Positions 28,975 through 36,889 of a stretch of 64,000 bases of DNA are shown here, one piece after another. Source of the DNA: CAIXSC01 sp046349915 (lineage in GTDB: Bacteria; Planctomycetota; Planctomycetia; Pirellulales; Pirellulaceae); assembly GCA_046349915.1 (NCBI GenBank), contig JAXMBL010000005.1, forward strand, positions 558,001-622,000, in the 5' to 3' direction. The position numbers and the translations under genes are program-made. The notes beneath the pieces are model-generated. The model was not told the DNA's origin and ran no database searches. It saw nothing but the letters and a program-made list of their open reading frames with translations. Position 1 is the stretch's first letter. Each line of letters begins with the position of its first letter.

Positions 28975-29430
28975 ATGATCGAACGCAAATTCAGCGATCT
29001 CAGTGAACTTAACTTCCGCGTGTTTGCCGTGGAGCGCAAGATCGTCCACAGGGTCTGCGTTACGGTTTTAGAATGGAACGGTGTCTTCGGCCATGGCTCG
29101 GCCGGCAACGACGATGGCGTCTACATGCGTGTGACAACTCTCGCTTGCCTATCCGCATGGCATGCCCATGGAGTCGTCTTTGATCTTCGCAATCTCGACT
29201 ACGCCTGGGGCGACAAGATCTGGGAAATGTACGGACGCGGTATTGAACCGTCAGGGGTCGAGAGCATGCCATACGCGACGGTGGTCTCGGAGAAGTGTAT
29301 GCCCGGATTCAGAACATGCATGTCGATTATTGAACCCGCTTTTCATACGCTGGATGAGGCGATAAACGATGTCGTGAATCGTTCTCACATGCACCTAGTC
29401 GATACGTTTGCGGAAATCGACGGCGGATAA
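28975..29430 (+). CDS. Hypothetical protein, first cassette gene
   Basis: A 151-residue soluble protein of unknown family. The middle (YMRVTTLACLSAWHAHGVVF, then DLRNLDYAWGDKIW) alternates beta and helix in a way that loosely recalls STAS-type folds; this is only an impression. It has a high number of His and Cys residues for its size. The ATG lies 20 bp after the leader element. The TAA at 29428-29430 is part of the left box of the first attC-like site, a classic cassette arrangement. Confidence 0.65.
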   Translation: MIERKFSDLSELNFRVFAVERKIVHRVCVTVLEWNGVFGHGSAGNDDGVYMRVTTLACLSAWHAHGVVFDLRNLDYAWGDKIWEMYGRGIEPSGVESMPYATVVSEKCMPGFRTCMSIIEPAFHTLDEAINDVVNRSHMHLVDTFAEIDGG

Positions 29431-29516
29431 CAACGCGTTGGACACGGAGCCGCCGATCGTGTCATTCGTGAAGTCAATGTTGATTGGCGGCGGCCCGGTC
29501 AACGCGAACGTTGGCG
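29425..29516 (+). other. attC-like site 1
   Basis: Left box GGATAAC, arm CGCGTTGGACACGGAGCCGCC, right arm GGCGGCGGCCCGGTCAACGC, right box GTTGGCG. The arms pair over about 24 nt with unpaired bases. The stop codon of the preceding gene lies in the left box. Confidence 0.85.
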
Positions 29517-30053
29517 TGCGGCACGCTTGCAGGGCTCCGAGGAGTGGCGGAGCCACGTCCGATCTTAGCCGTGGGTTTCAACCCGCGGAGTCGTGGCGTT
29601 TACTCCCAACTTGCGGCGACTGACTCGCCTGGCGTAGTCGGCGTCGTGAAGTCTTGCTCGGTTTGCGCTTCGTTGGCGCGGAGCAGTGTCCACTCTCAAT
29701 CTCTCATCTTGCGCTGTGGCTTCACTCGCACATTGTTCTCCAATAATACAGGCGTCCTCATATAATCGGCTGTCGCCTATGAATTTTGGTCCTCAGACCA
29801 CGGGTTAAAACCCGTGGCTACTATCGGTCGTCGCTCCGCGACTACATGTCCGAGACATCGAGTCCTTCGCACAAGCGATCAGGTTGCCGCATCCCAATAC
29901 GGACTCAGTGCCCGCCAGGATTCGTGTCGAGTCGGTCGGTGCCGAACTACATCGCGTGGGAATCCCCTATTGCCAAAAACGTATTGCATCACGTGTCTTG
30001 ATTCACGACAATTACACTCGGCATGTTCGCCGTGGACACGTGCTCGGGCGGCA
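29517..30053 (+). other. Gene-less cassette, family alpha (copy 1)
   Basis: 537 bp with no convincing gene. It is homologous throughout to the cassette at 36352-36889. It includes two hairpins of the type CCGTGGGTTTCAACCCGCGG (29567) and CCACGGGTTAAAACCCGTGG (29798). The last ~110 bp (from GTATTGCATCACGTG to CGGGCGGCACG) is shared with cassettes ending at 32139, 33848 and 36889. No frame stays open with silent changes between copies, which argues against a protein. Confidence 0.75.
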
Positions 30054-30144
30054 CGCCAACAAGGCGCTGAACCCGAGCGGCGGATCGGGGCGTTTCTGAA
30101 AGCAATGGTTCTTGGCCGCCGCCGGGTTACCTTGGTCGTTCTGT
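30054..30144 (+). other. attC-like site 2
   Basis: Left box CGCCAAC, arm AAGGCGCTGAACCCGAGCGG, right arm CCGCCGCCGGGTTACCTTGG, right box GTTCTGT (first three bases conserved). Nearly the same sequence as sites 5, 6, 8 and 12. Confidence 0.85.
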
Positions 30145-30158
30145 CGCGAGAGACGGCA

Positions 30159-30704
30159 ATGGTGACAAGTCATGAACTGCATCTGCTCGCACGCGACGTG
30201 CTTGAAGCATTCGCTGCACACTCTTATTTCCGATCCATTCGCTTGACGAACGCTCTTGCAGACCGAAGTCCGACGCAATGTGTGCGATGGACGTTCAATC
30301 TCGTTGAGGAATTCGTGAACGCGTCGCCGCCGTGCGAGGTCGCCATGCAAACACTTTCAGCCATACGCCACGCAATCGCAGGACCTTCGGCAGACGACCT
30401 TTCCGAACTGGATAAACTGTCATGGAAATCTTGGTGCTCGGGATCTTTTGACGAACAATCACTGTTCGCACAACGTGCTGTTGCCAGGCTCGGTTGGGCA
30501 ACAATTCTGTTGGTCGGCGCCTCCACCAAGACTTGCTTCGATTCCGCATACACAGGAATCCACATTTCGGCAAATGCCGACGTACAGATTCGGGAAATGG
30601 CAAATCAATGTGGAATGGCCATTGACATGATTTATACTGGAACCAACGATGGACGACTGATGGTGGCAGCGTCATTCTCACGCGAGATGGGTGCCCCAAC
30701 ATGA
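30159..30704 (+). CDS. Hypothetical protein, cassette gene
   Basis: A 181-residue soluble protein that I do not recognise. An ATG at 30159, 15 bp after the attC box and preceded by GCGAGAG, is taken as start; the frame is open further upstream only through the attC site. Features: an N-terminal helical part (LHLLARDVLEAFAAHSYF), a Cys/Ser-rich middle, and a C-terminal segment with ILLVGASTKTCFDSAYTG. The mix suggests a compact alpha/beta protein. No signal peptide or membrane segment. Function unknown. Confidence 0.6.
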   Translation: MVTSHELHLLARDVLEAFAAHSYFRSIRLTNALADRSPTQCVRWTFNLVEEFVNASPPCEVAMQTLSAIRHAIAGPSADDLSELDKLSWKSWCSGSFDEQSLFAQRAVARLGWATILLVGASTKTCFDSAYTGIHISANADVQIREMANQCGMAIDMIYTGTNDGRLMVAASFSREMGAPT

Positions 30705-30738
30705 TGCCCTTGGTCGGCCAACGTCAGCGCGAAACGCG

Positions 30739-30828
30739 ACAGAACCAAGCGTTGAACGCGAGCGGGCGATCACGCGAGTTTTGAAAGCATAGTCCAACGC
30801 GCCCGCCGCGTTAACGCCAACGTTAGGA
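30739..30828 (+). other. attC-like site 3
   Basis: Left box ACAGAAC, arm AAGCGTTGAACGCGAGCGGG, right arm CGCCCGCCGCGTTAACGCC, right box GTTAGGA. Strong pairing of AAGCGTTGAACGCG with CGCGTTAACGCC-type bases. Confidence 0.85.
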
Positions 30829-30833
30829 TTCCA

Positions 30834-31538
30834 ATGGCGGTGAAACGCGACTACGGGAGCTTTGCCAAGGCGAGCACTCGCTTGCTTGCCCCGCAAGTCG
30901 AGTCGCTCGGTTACCGTCCCTGGTACAGCGGCGGATTCGGGCGCGAGAAGAGTGGCTGGGTCGAAGGCTTCTTCCTCCAGCAGTCGCAATGGGGTAGCGG
31001 CGACTTCTGCGTCAACGTCGGTATTCACGTTCCCGGTCTCGATGAGCTTTGGGCAGTGGACCGTGAGGAACGGATTTTTGGATTGCTGATTGCGTGGAGG
31101 CTCTCCGACGTAGCCACGGAACATGGTGCCGAGCGCTGGTACCATGCGAAAAACAAAGAGCAGTTGGAAAACAACCTGAAAGCCGTCGCCGCGACGCTTA
31201 CCAGGGCCGAGGAGTGGTTTCACCAGTTCGGCTCGTACTCGGATGTGGTCGAGCAATTCCGTGTGCGCTCCGGATTGCCCAGCGACCCAACCGGTGATCT
31301 TCCCGTCGTCGGCGTCCTGAATTATGCCCTCTTGCTCCTTCTGGCCGACGCCACGGAAGAGGCAGTGCGGTGGCTTAGGTTTGCCGGTGAACTCCTTTCT
31401 CGGCCTATGTATTGGGATGCAAAGACGCGAACCTTCAGTCACGAGCAAGCGCCCGGCCTGAAGTTGATGAAGCCATCGAAGGATGATGAGTTGCGCCGAA
31501 GGGTGATCGACGCGGCGCTGGCGAAGGTGGAATCCTAA
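30834..31538 (+). CDS. DUF4304-like protein, cassette gene
   Basis: A 234-residue soluble protein starting six bases after the attC box. Residues ~10-75 (RLLAPQVESLGYRPWYSGGF, then FFLQQSQWGSGDFCVNVGIH) match the pattern of DUF4304-type proteins: a helix ending in 'GF', then 'QxS' and 'F-x-V-N-x-G-I'. These are small proteins often found near toxin-immunity loci. The C-terminal part (~140-230) is helical and leucine-rich. The TAA falls inside the left box of attC site 4. The family call is tentative. Confidence 0.7.
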   Translation: MAVKRDYGSFAKASTRLLAPQVESLGYRPWYSGGFGREKSGWVEGFFLQQSQWGSGDFCVNVGIHVPGLDELWAVDREERIFGLLIAWRLSDVATEHGAERWYHAKNKEQLENNLKAVAATLTRAEEWFHQFGSYSDVVEQFRVRSGLPSDPTGDLPVVGVLNYALLLLLADATEEAVRWLRFAGELLSRPMYWDAKTRTFSHEQAPGLKLMKPSKDDELRRRVIDAALAKVES

Positions 31539-31623
31539 CAAAGCGGTGAACCGGAGCCGCCGATCACGCGGAATTTGAAGTCATAGTTTTTTGGCGGCGG
31601 CCCGGTTACCGCAGCCGTTGGCG
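31533..31623 (+). other. attC-like site 4
   Basis: Left box TCCTAAC (fits RYYYAAC apart from the first base), arm AAAGCGGTGAACCGGAGCCG, right arm GGCGGCGGCCCGGTTACCGC, right box GTTGGCG (fits GTTRRRY apart from the last bases). Confidence 0.9.
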
Positions 31624-32139
31624 TGCCTAAAGCAGCGAGGGCGGCCGGTAACTCGGCCTACAACGTTGCTCGCTACGGCGAGATGGCGGTTCCGCTCGCG
31701 AAGCGAGCGGGCTACGTAGCCGTCTCGCTTCGCGAGACGATATGCCGCGTTGCCTACAGTGCCAAATCCAGTAGGCGAGCGGACACGGATTAACGCTGCA
31801 AGCAGTGAGAGAAGCTTGTCACAACACCACTCGATGGCCTGGCGTTGGCTCCCTGTATTCGACTCCCGTGGGCGAAGAGCGATGGAGATTCAAGATTCAT
31901 CATCATGCTCCGCGGCTGGGGAATCTATGGCCCTCATTCGCTCGGCGTGTAGGTCTTGCCATTTACCAGCGCTGGTTAAACCTGTCACTCACCCCCACGC
32001 TGCGCATCCCGTGGCAACTCGCTTGTTACCCAAGCCAATCATGTGGGGATCGCCTGTTACCGAAACGTATTGCATCATGCGTCTCCATTCACGACAATGG
32101 CACTCGGCATGTTCGCCGTGGACGCGTTCTCGGGCGGCA
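31624..32139 (+). other. Gene-less cassette, family beta (copy 1)
   Basis: 516 bp. From 31684 to the end of the following attC it is almost identical, without gaps, to 33393-33939. It contains the REP-like CGCTCGCGAAGCGAGCG followed by GCTACGTAGCCGTCTCGC and CTTCGCGAGACG. The longer open frames present here are unsupported; they run straight through the attC. It carries the shared ~110-bp 3' segment. Confidence 0.75.
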
Positions 32140-32230
32140 CGCCAACAAGGCGCTGAACCCGAGCGGCGGATCGGGGCGTTTCTGATAGCAATGGCACTTG
32201 GCCGCCGCCGGGTTACCTTAGTCGTTGGGG
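32140..32230 (+). other. attC-like site 5
   Basis: Left box CGCCAAC, arms as in site 2 (AACCCGAGCGGCGG and CCGCCGCCGGGTTACC), right box GTTGGGG. Confidence 0.85.
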
Positions 32231-32691
32231 CCGTCGAATTCTCCGCCCTCTCGTCCGCCACGGGATTCGTTGGTGTCGTCGGTCCGTTGCAGCCGCGTGT
32301 CCCCGTGTGTGTCAGCGCTTTTGTTGCCAGCGCATCATTCGCCAGCGCGCCCATGGGGCAGTCGCGGCGTGGTGGTTTTCGGCTGTCGAGTTCAGCGGAT
32401 GGTCGCATACATCAGGACCGAGTGTCTTGTCCCATCTCGGCGTCAGATTCCGGACTCATCGAGCGTACTCCATAACGGCCATTCGCGAGTTCTCTTCTGG
32501 TCGCCGCTGATGCGGTGATTACCAAATGCGAAGATGGTCGCACCATGATTGATCTGTTGCTGCTGGGTGACGCATGAACGGCCGGGCTTGCCTGTCCGGG
32601 AAGGATCAGAAACCTGGTTGCACTTACCGGGCAGGTTTGGCAAAATCCCACAGGGAGGGTTCGCCGTGGAGCGGTCACTCGCCCACATCGC
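32231..32691 (+). other. Gene-less cassette, family gamma (copy 1)
   Basis: 461 bp, about 85 percent like the next cassette (32783-33242). Open frames shift between the two copies, so a protein is unlikely. Near the 3' end lies a conserved ~65-bp block (TTGCACTTACCGGGCAGG, TTTGGCAAAATCCCACAGGG, TTCGCCGTGGAGCGG) that recurs at 33160-33230 and 42135-42195. Confidence 0.7.
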
Positions 32692-32782
32692 CCCCAACAA
32701 GGCGCTCAACCCGAGCGGCGGATCGGGTCGATTCTGAAAGCAATGGTTCTTGGCCGCCGCCGGGTTACCTTGGTCGTTGGGG
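32692..32782 (+). other. attC-like site 6
   Basis: Left box CCCCAAC, arm AAGGCGCTCAACCCGAGCGG, right arm CCGCCGCCGGGTTACCTTGG, right box GTTGGGG. Confidence 0.85.
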
Positions 32783-33242
32783 CCGTCGAGTTTTCCGTCT
32801 TCTCGTCCGCCACGGGATTCGTTGGTATCGTCGGCCCGTTGCGTCCGTGTGTCCCAGTGTTCCAGCGCGTTCGTTGTCAGCGCATCATTCGCCAGTGCGC
32901 CCATGGGACAATCGCGGCGTGGTGGTTCTCGGCTGTCGAGTTCAGCGGATGCTCGCATGCATCAGGACCGAGTATCTTGTCCCGGATCGGCGTCAGATCT
33001 CGGACTTGTCGAGCACCTCCAGGGCGTGTATTCACGCGTTCTCGTCCGAGCCGCCGCTGATCCGGTGAGTACCAAAACACGAAGACGGTCGCACCACAAT
33101 TGATGCGTTGCTGATAGGTGACGCATGGACTGCTGGGCTTGTCTGTCCGGGAAGGATCGGAAAACTAATTGCACTGACAGGGAAGGTTTGGCACAATCCC
33201 ACAGGGAGGGTTCGCCGTGGAACGGTCCCTCGCCCAAAGACG
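32783..33242 (+). other. Gene-less cassette, family gamma (copy 2)
   Basis: 460 bp, tandem relative of the previous cassette. The same 65-bp block is present near 33160-33230 with TTTGGCACAATCCCACAGGG. No supported gene. Confidence 0.7.
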
Positions 33243-33332
33243 CCCCAACTGGGCTGCAACCCGAGCGGCGGATCGGGTTGATTCTGAAATCAAAGGTTCT
33301 CGGTCGCCGCCGGGTTACCTTGGTCGTTGGCG
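33243..33332 (+). other. attC-like site 7
   Basis: Left box CCCCAAC, arm TGGGCTGCAACCCGAGCGGC, right arm GTCGCCGCCGGGTTACC, right box GTTGGCG. The left arm has more mismatches than in sites 2, 5 and 6. Confidence 0.8.
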
Positions 33333-33848
33333 TGCCTAAAGCAGCGGGGGCGTCGGGATACTCGGCCGACAACGTCGCTCGCTACGGCGAGCTGGCGGTT
33401 CCGCTCGCGAAGCGAGCGGGCTACGTAGCCGTCTCGCTTCGCGAGACGATATGCCGCGTTGCCTACAGTGCCAAATCCAGTAGGCGAGCGGACACGGATT
33501 AACGCTGCAAGCAGTGAGAGAAGCTTGTCACAACACCACTCGATGGCCTGGCGTTGGCTCCCTGTATTCGACTCCCGTGGGCGAAGAGCGATGGAGATTC
33601 AAGATTCATCATCATGCTCCGCGGCTGGGGAATCTATGGCCCTCATTCGCTCGGCGTGTAGGTCTTGCCATTTACCAGCGCTGGTTAAACCTGTCACTCA
33701 CCCCCACGCCGCGCATCCCGTGGCAACTCGCTTGTTACCCAAGCCAATCATGTGGGGATCGCCTGTTACCGAAACGTATTGCATCATGCGTCTCCATTCA
33801 CGACAATGGCACTCGGCATGTTCGCCGTGGACGCGTTCTCGGGCGGCA
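33333..33848 (+). other. Gene-less cassette, family beta (copy 2)
   Basis: Second copy of the cassette at 31624-32139. By eye only two or three substitutions separate them over ~540 bp, whereas the first ~60 bp after the attC box differ more. No supported gene. Confidence 0.8.
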
Positions 33849-33939
33849 CGCCAACAAGGCGCTGAACCCGAGCGGCGGATCGGGGCGTTTCTGATAGCAA
33901 TGGCACCTGGCCGCCGCCGGGTTACCTTAGTCGTTCTGC
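33849..33939 (+). other. attC-like site 8
   Basis: Left box CGCCAAC; sequence almost the same as site 5 up to the right arm; right box GTTCTGC. Confidence 0.85.
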
Positions 33940-33946
33940 CAGTTCG

Positions 33947-34396
33947 ATGAGACTTCACTCGCTACCCTTCGACGAACTCGTTGCACGCGGGGTAACTCCG
34001 TCGTTTGCTCAAATCCTAACCGATCCTGAGAGCTATCATCCCGACCTCAGCATCCACATTGGTACTACCAACTGGGACTATTTCGTTCCCACTGACGCCA
34101 CAGATGTCGTACCGCTTTGGGATTCAAACGCTGACTCGTTTGTTCGCTGGACGCGTGCTGGGACTACCGAATACGTTTGGCTTTTCCACGATGACCCGAA
34201 GTGGATTCTCATTGCTCATTCCGAGCAGGGCATCATGGCAAAACTATGGCAAGACTGGGCTGAATTCCAAGAATCGGACGATGAATGTAGACGATTTGCC
34301 AATGCGATCGGTTTTCGATTTTGCGATGAGGGGTTGGCGATGGTAGAACGCGATTCCAGTACAATCAGTGCTTGGCGCCTATCGCTAACAGACTGA
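33947..34396 (+). CDS. Hypothetical SMI1/SUKH-like protein, cassette gene
   Basis: A 149-residue acidic soluble protein rich in Trp, Phe and Asp, beginning 8 bases after the attC box. The succession of TNWDYFVPTDATDVVPLWDS, then a TEYVWLFHDDPKWILIAHSE-like strand pair and a helix (IMAKLWQDWAEF) recalls SMI1/KNR4 (SUKH) immunity-type proteins. No invariant residues allow certainty. No export signal is seen. It is followed by attC site 9, with a 9-base gap between stop and left box. Confidence 0.65.
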   Translation: MRLHSLPFDELVARGVTPSFAQILTDPESYHPDLSIHIGTTNWDYFVPTDATDVVPLWDSNADSFVRWTRAGTTEYVWLFHDDPKWILIAHSEQGIMAKLWQDWAEFQESDDECRRFANAIGFRFCDEGLAMVERDSSTISAWRLSLTD

Positions 34397-34402
34397 AGCA
34401 AG

Positions 34403-34494
34403 GCAGAACAAAGCGTTGGACGCGGAGCCGCCGATCGCGTCTTTTTTGAAATCAACGTTGGTTGGCGGCGGCCCGGTCAACGCAACCGTTAGGT
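34403..34494 (+). other. attC-like site 9
   Basis: Left box GCAGAAC, arm AAAGCGTTGGACGCGGAGCC, right arm GGCGGCGGCCCGGTCAACGC, right box GTTAGGT (perfect GTTRRRY). Confidence 0.9.
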
Positions 34495-34534
34495 TGCTGA
34501 ACCGCTTCGCACTTTGTTCGACGGAGTATTCATC

Positions 34535-35092
34535 GTGCGACTCCGACATCCTGTAATCTTCGGACTGTTCATTGGCGTCTCGACCGTCGTCGCCGCTGCC
34601 TTAGTCTTCTCGAATGGCCCAATAAGCGAAACATCATCTGCGACCATTACACTTGACGGTGCGATTGGCGTCAACATGAAGCCATCGCTCACTCTTCGCG
34701 AGTTCACCGCTATCGACAGCGAACAATTCGCCGTTCTTGAATTTGGTAATCCAACCACAAGAACCATTTACTTTTACGGATACGGTCCTGAATACCCAAG
34801 GCAGTGGTTCGAGCGACGCTCGAATGGCAAATGGATTGCGTCTGGTTGGCACTGGTGCGGCGTTGACATGGAATTGCGCGAACTTGCCCCCGGACGTACC
34901 ATCAGATTCACCGTCGGGCTGTCGGAATACACAAATTTCTGGGAACAACTAGAAGAGAACCGACTTGATCACAAATCACCGCTTCGCGTTGGGATCGAAT
35001 ACGGAATCGACAAAGACGCGGTTGAAACGCGGATCTGGTGTGATTTGATTGATGTCCCTCAGACCAGTCACCAGAAAACGGACGCAACCTAA
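34535..35092 (+). CDS. Membrane-anchored hypothetical protein, cassette gene
   Basis: I place the start at the GTG 34535, because GGAG lies 8 bases upstream; an in-frame TTG at 34514 is the alternative. This gives 185 residues with one N-terminal hydrophobic segment (VIFGLFIGVSTVVAAALVF) and an outside domain. The domain is beta-rich, with LEFGNPTTRTIYFYGYGPEY and Trp-rich IASGWHWCGVDMELRELAPG, suggesting an immunoglobulin-like sandwich. The TAA lies inside the left box of attC site 10. Function unknown. Confidence 0.65.
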   Translation: MRLRHPVIFGLFIGVSTVVAAALVFSNGPISETSSATITLDGAIGVNMKPSLTLREFTAIDSEQFAVLEFGNPTTRTIYFYGYGPEYPRQWFERRSNGKWIASGWHWCGVDMELRELAPGRTIRFTVGLSEYTNFWEQLEENRLDHKSPLRVGIEYGIDKDAVETRIWCDLIDVPQTSHQKTDAT

Positions 35093-35176
35093 CCATGCCG
35101 TGAACGGGAGCGGCCGGCAGCGCGTGTTGGAAGATCATGGATCTCGGCGGCCGCCCCGTTACGGCCTTCGTTGGCG
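35087..35176 (+). other. attC-like site 10
   Basis: Left box ACCTAAC (perfect RYYYAAC), arm GCCGTGAACGGGAGCGGCCG, right arm CGGCGGCCGCCCCGTTACGG, right box GTTGGCG. Confidence 0.9.
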
Positions 35177-35236
35177 TGCCCAGGACGAATTGCTGGGCGG
35201 CGGCGATTTCATGGAACCAGACGGAGGCGGCACGCT

Positions 35237-35641
35237 GTGTTTCCGTGGCTTCAGCTTGGGACTATCCTGACGGTCGTGGGCCTGACTCTGATGGCTTGGC
35301 ATGGGCTCCGACGGCTTGAACTCCCCCTGCGACTGTCGCATGTCCTTGGGGTCCTTTGGTTGTTGATTGGTGTCCCGACGCTAATTGGGGTTCCTTGGGC
35401 GATGTTGGAGGCGATTAGGTCCGGCGCCTACGATCCGGTGCGGGATGACTTCATGTCGCCCGACGCTGCGCAACTCATCCGTCCCCGGTTGTTGTTATCC
35501 ATCACTTGGGGCTTGGCAGCATCACTGTGTGTCGTAAGTTTCGTCGCGTTTGACGCCCTGATTCGGAGGAGCTCTCGATGTCGCGCGACTAATTCTCGCA
35601 AATGCGGTGGCAGCGAGAACGATCGTGCGAACTGCTTGTAA
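35237..35641 (+). CDS. Small membrane protein, cassette gene
   Basis: A GTG at 35237 with GGAGG nine bases upstream is the best start (134 residues); the frame is open back to 35171. Three hydrophobic segments are visible: TILTVVGLTLMAWHGL, HVLGVLWLLIGVPTLIGVPW and LLLSITWGLAASLCVVSFVA. The C-terminus is short, basic and Cys-containing. It is a polytopic inner-membrane protein of unknown role. The TAA is in the left box of the degenerate attC site 11. Confidence 0.6.
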   Translation: MFPWLQLGTILTVVGLTLMAWHGLRRLELPLRLSHVLGVLWLLIGVPTLIGVPWAMLEAIRSGAYDPVRDDFMSPDAAQLIRPRLLLSITWGLAASLCVVSFVAFDALIRRSSRCRATNSRKCGGSENDRANCL

Positions 35642-35722
35642 CCGTTCCGTGAACCGGAGCCTGTCGATCTCGCGAGTTCTGAGACCATACTTATTTGCCG
35701 CAGCAAAGTTACGACGGTAGTG
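35636..35722 (+). other. Degenerate attC-like site 11
   Basis: The left half is good (TTGTAAC, then CCGTGAACCGGAGCC), but the right half reads TTGCCGCAGCAAAGTTACGA and the right box GGTAGTG, so pairing is poor. It is likely a decayed site. Confidence 0.5.
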
Positions 35723-36260
35723 TGCGCCCGAGAAGCTGCGATTTCGTCGCCCGTCGACTCGCTGCTGGGTGACGCTCTGTGGATTCTCACGCAAAGACGC
35801 GAAGGGGCAAAGATCTGCGTGCGACGTTACCCACGCGTACTCCTTCTTCGCGCCTTTGCGCGAAATTTCTCTGGATGATATCCCTCAGGCGGTGACGCTG
35901 CATCTCAGCGGATGTCCAGATATGTTCTGACGGCAGCCGCTCTGGCATGATCACTCGCGCCAACTGCGACTCATGATGCTGACGGTTCCTTCAATCATCG
36001 TGCCTCCATTTTCCACGCCGCCCTCAGTTCGCTGGATAGCGAGTGGCCCATGGCGAGGGCACCCCGTCCCGGACGGCAGGCTTCTGATTTGTCGTCCGTT
36101 ACGATCCGCAGCACTCGTTGGTCACGGCGTGATTCCACCTATGCACGGTCGCAGTACATGGCGCTCGCCATATTGGCGCCAGCACAAGTCTTGAATCACA
36201 CTCGCCCATCAGCGACAATTGCCAGCGGCATGTCCAACGTGGACGCGTTCACGGCAGGCA
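35723..36260 (+). other. Gene-less cassette, unpaired
   Basis: 538 bp with no convincing gene. Only its last ~60 bp (CGACAATTGCCAGCGGCATG to ACGGCAGGCACG) resembles the 3' segment of the alpha and beta cassettes. A CGCAAAGACGCGAAGG / CTTCGCGCCTTTGCGCG inverted pair (35790-35865) is present. Confidence 0.6.
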
Positions 36261-36351
36261 CGCCAACAAGACGCTGAACCCGAGCGGCGAATCGGGCTGA
36301 TTCTGAAGGCAAGGGTTCTCGGTCGCCGCCGGGTTACCTTGGTCGTTAGGG
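36261..36351 (+). other. attC-like site 12
   Basis: Left box CGCCAAC, arm AAGACGCTGAACCCGAGCGG, right arm GTCGCCGCCGGGTTACC, right box GTTAGGG. Confidence 0.85.
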
Positions 36352-36889
36352 CGTGCGGCACACATGCAGGGCTCCGAGGGGTGGCGGAGCCACGTCCGAT
36401 CTTAGCCGTGGGTTTCAACCCGCGGAGTCGTAGCGTTTGCTCCCAAATTGCGACGACTGACTTGCCAGGCGTCGTCGGCGTCGTGAAGTCGTGCTCGGGT
36501 TGCTCTGCGTTGGCGTGGAGCAATGTCCACCCGCAATCTCTCATCTTCCGCTGTGGCTTCACTCGCGCATTGTTCTCCAATAATACAAGCGTCCTCATAG
36601 TAACCGCTGTCGGCTACGAATTCTGGCCGTCAGACCACGGGTTGAAACCCGTGGCTACGATCGGTCGTCGCTCCGCGACTGCATGTTCGAGACGCGGAGT
36701 CTATCACGCGAGCGATCAAAATGCCGAATCCCAATACGGACTCAGTGCCCGCCAGGATTCGTATTGAGTCGTTCGGAGCCGAACTCGATCGCGTGGGGAT
36801 CGCCTGTCACCGAAACGTATTGCATCGCGTGTCTTGATTCACGACAATCACACTTGGCATGCTCGCCGTGGACACGTTCCCGGTCGGCA
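36352..36889 (+). other. Gene-less cassette, family alpha (copy 2)
   Basis: Diverged copy of 29517-30053, with the same hairpins (CCGTGGGTTTCAACCCGCGG near 36403, CCACGGGTTGAAACCCGTGG near 36637) and the same 3' segment. No supported gene. Confidence 0.75.

Noticed and set aside
31750..32475. 241-codon frame starting MPTVPNPVGERTRINAASS and its copy at 33459
   Set aside because: It runs through an attC site and the two copies differ only because what follows the attC differs. There is no ribosome binding site and no domain.
32443..32958. Minus-strand frame with RRDCPMGALANDAL, shared with 31989-32408
   Set aside because: The likeness holds only for ~40 codons and then the frames shift against each other. 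It follows from DNA homology of the gamma cassettes.
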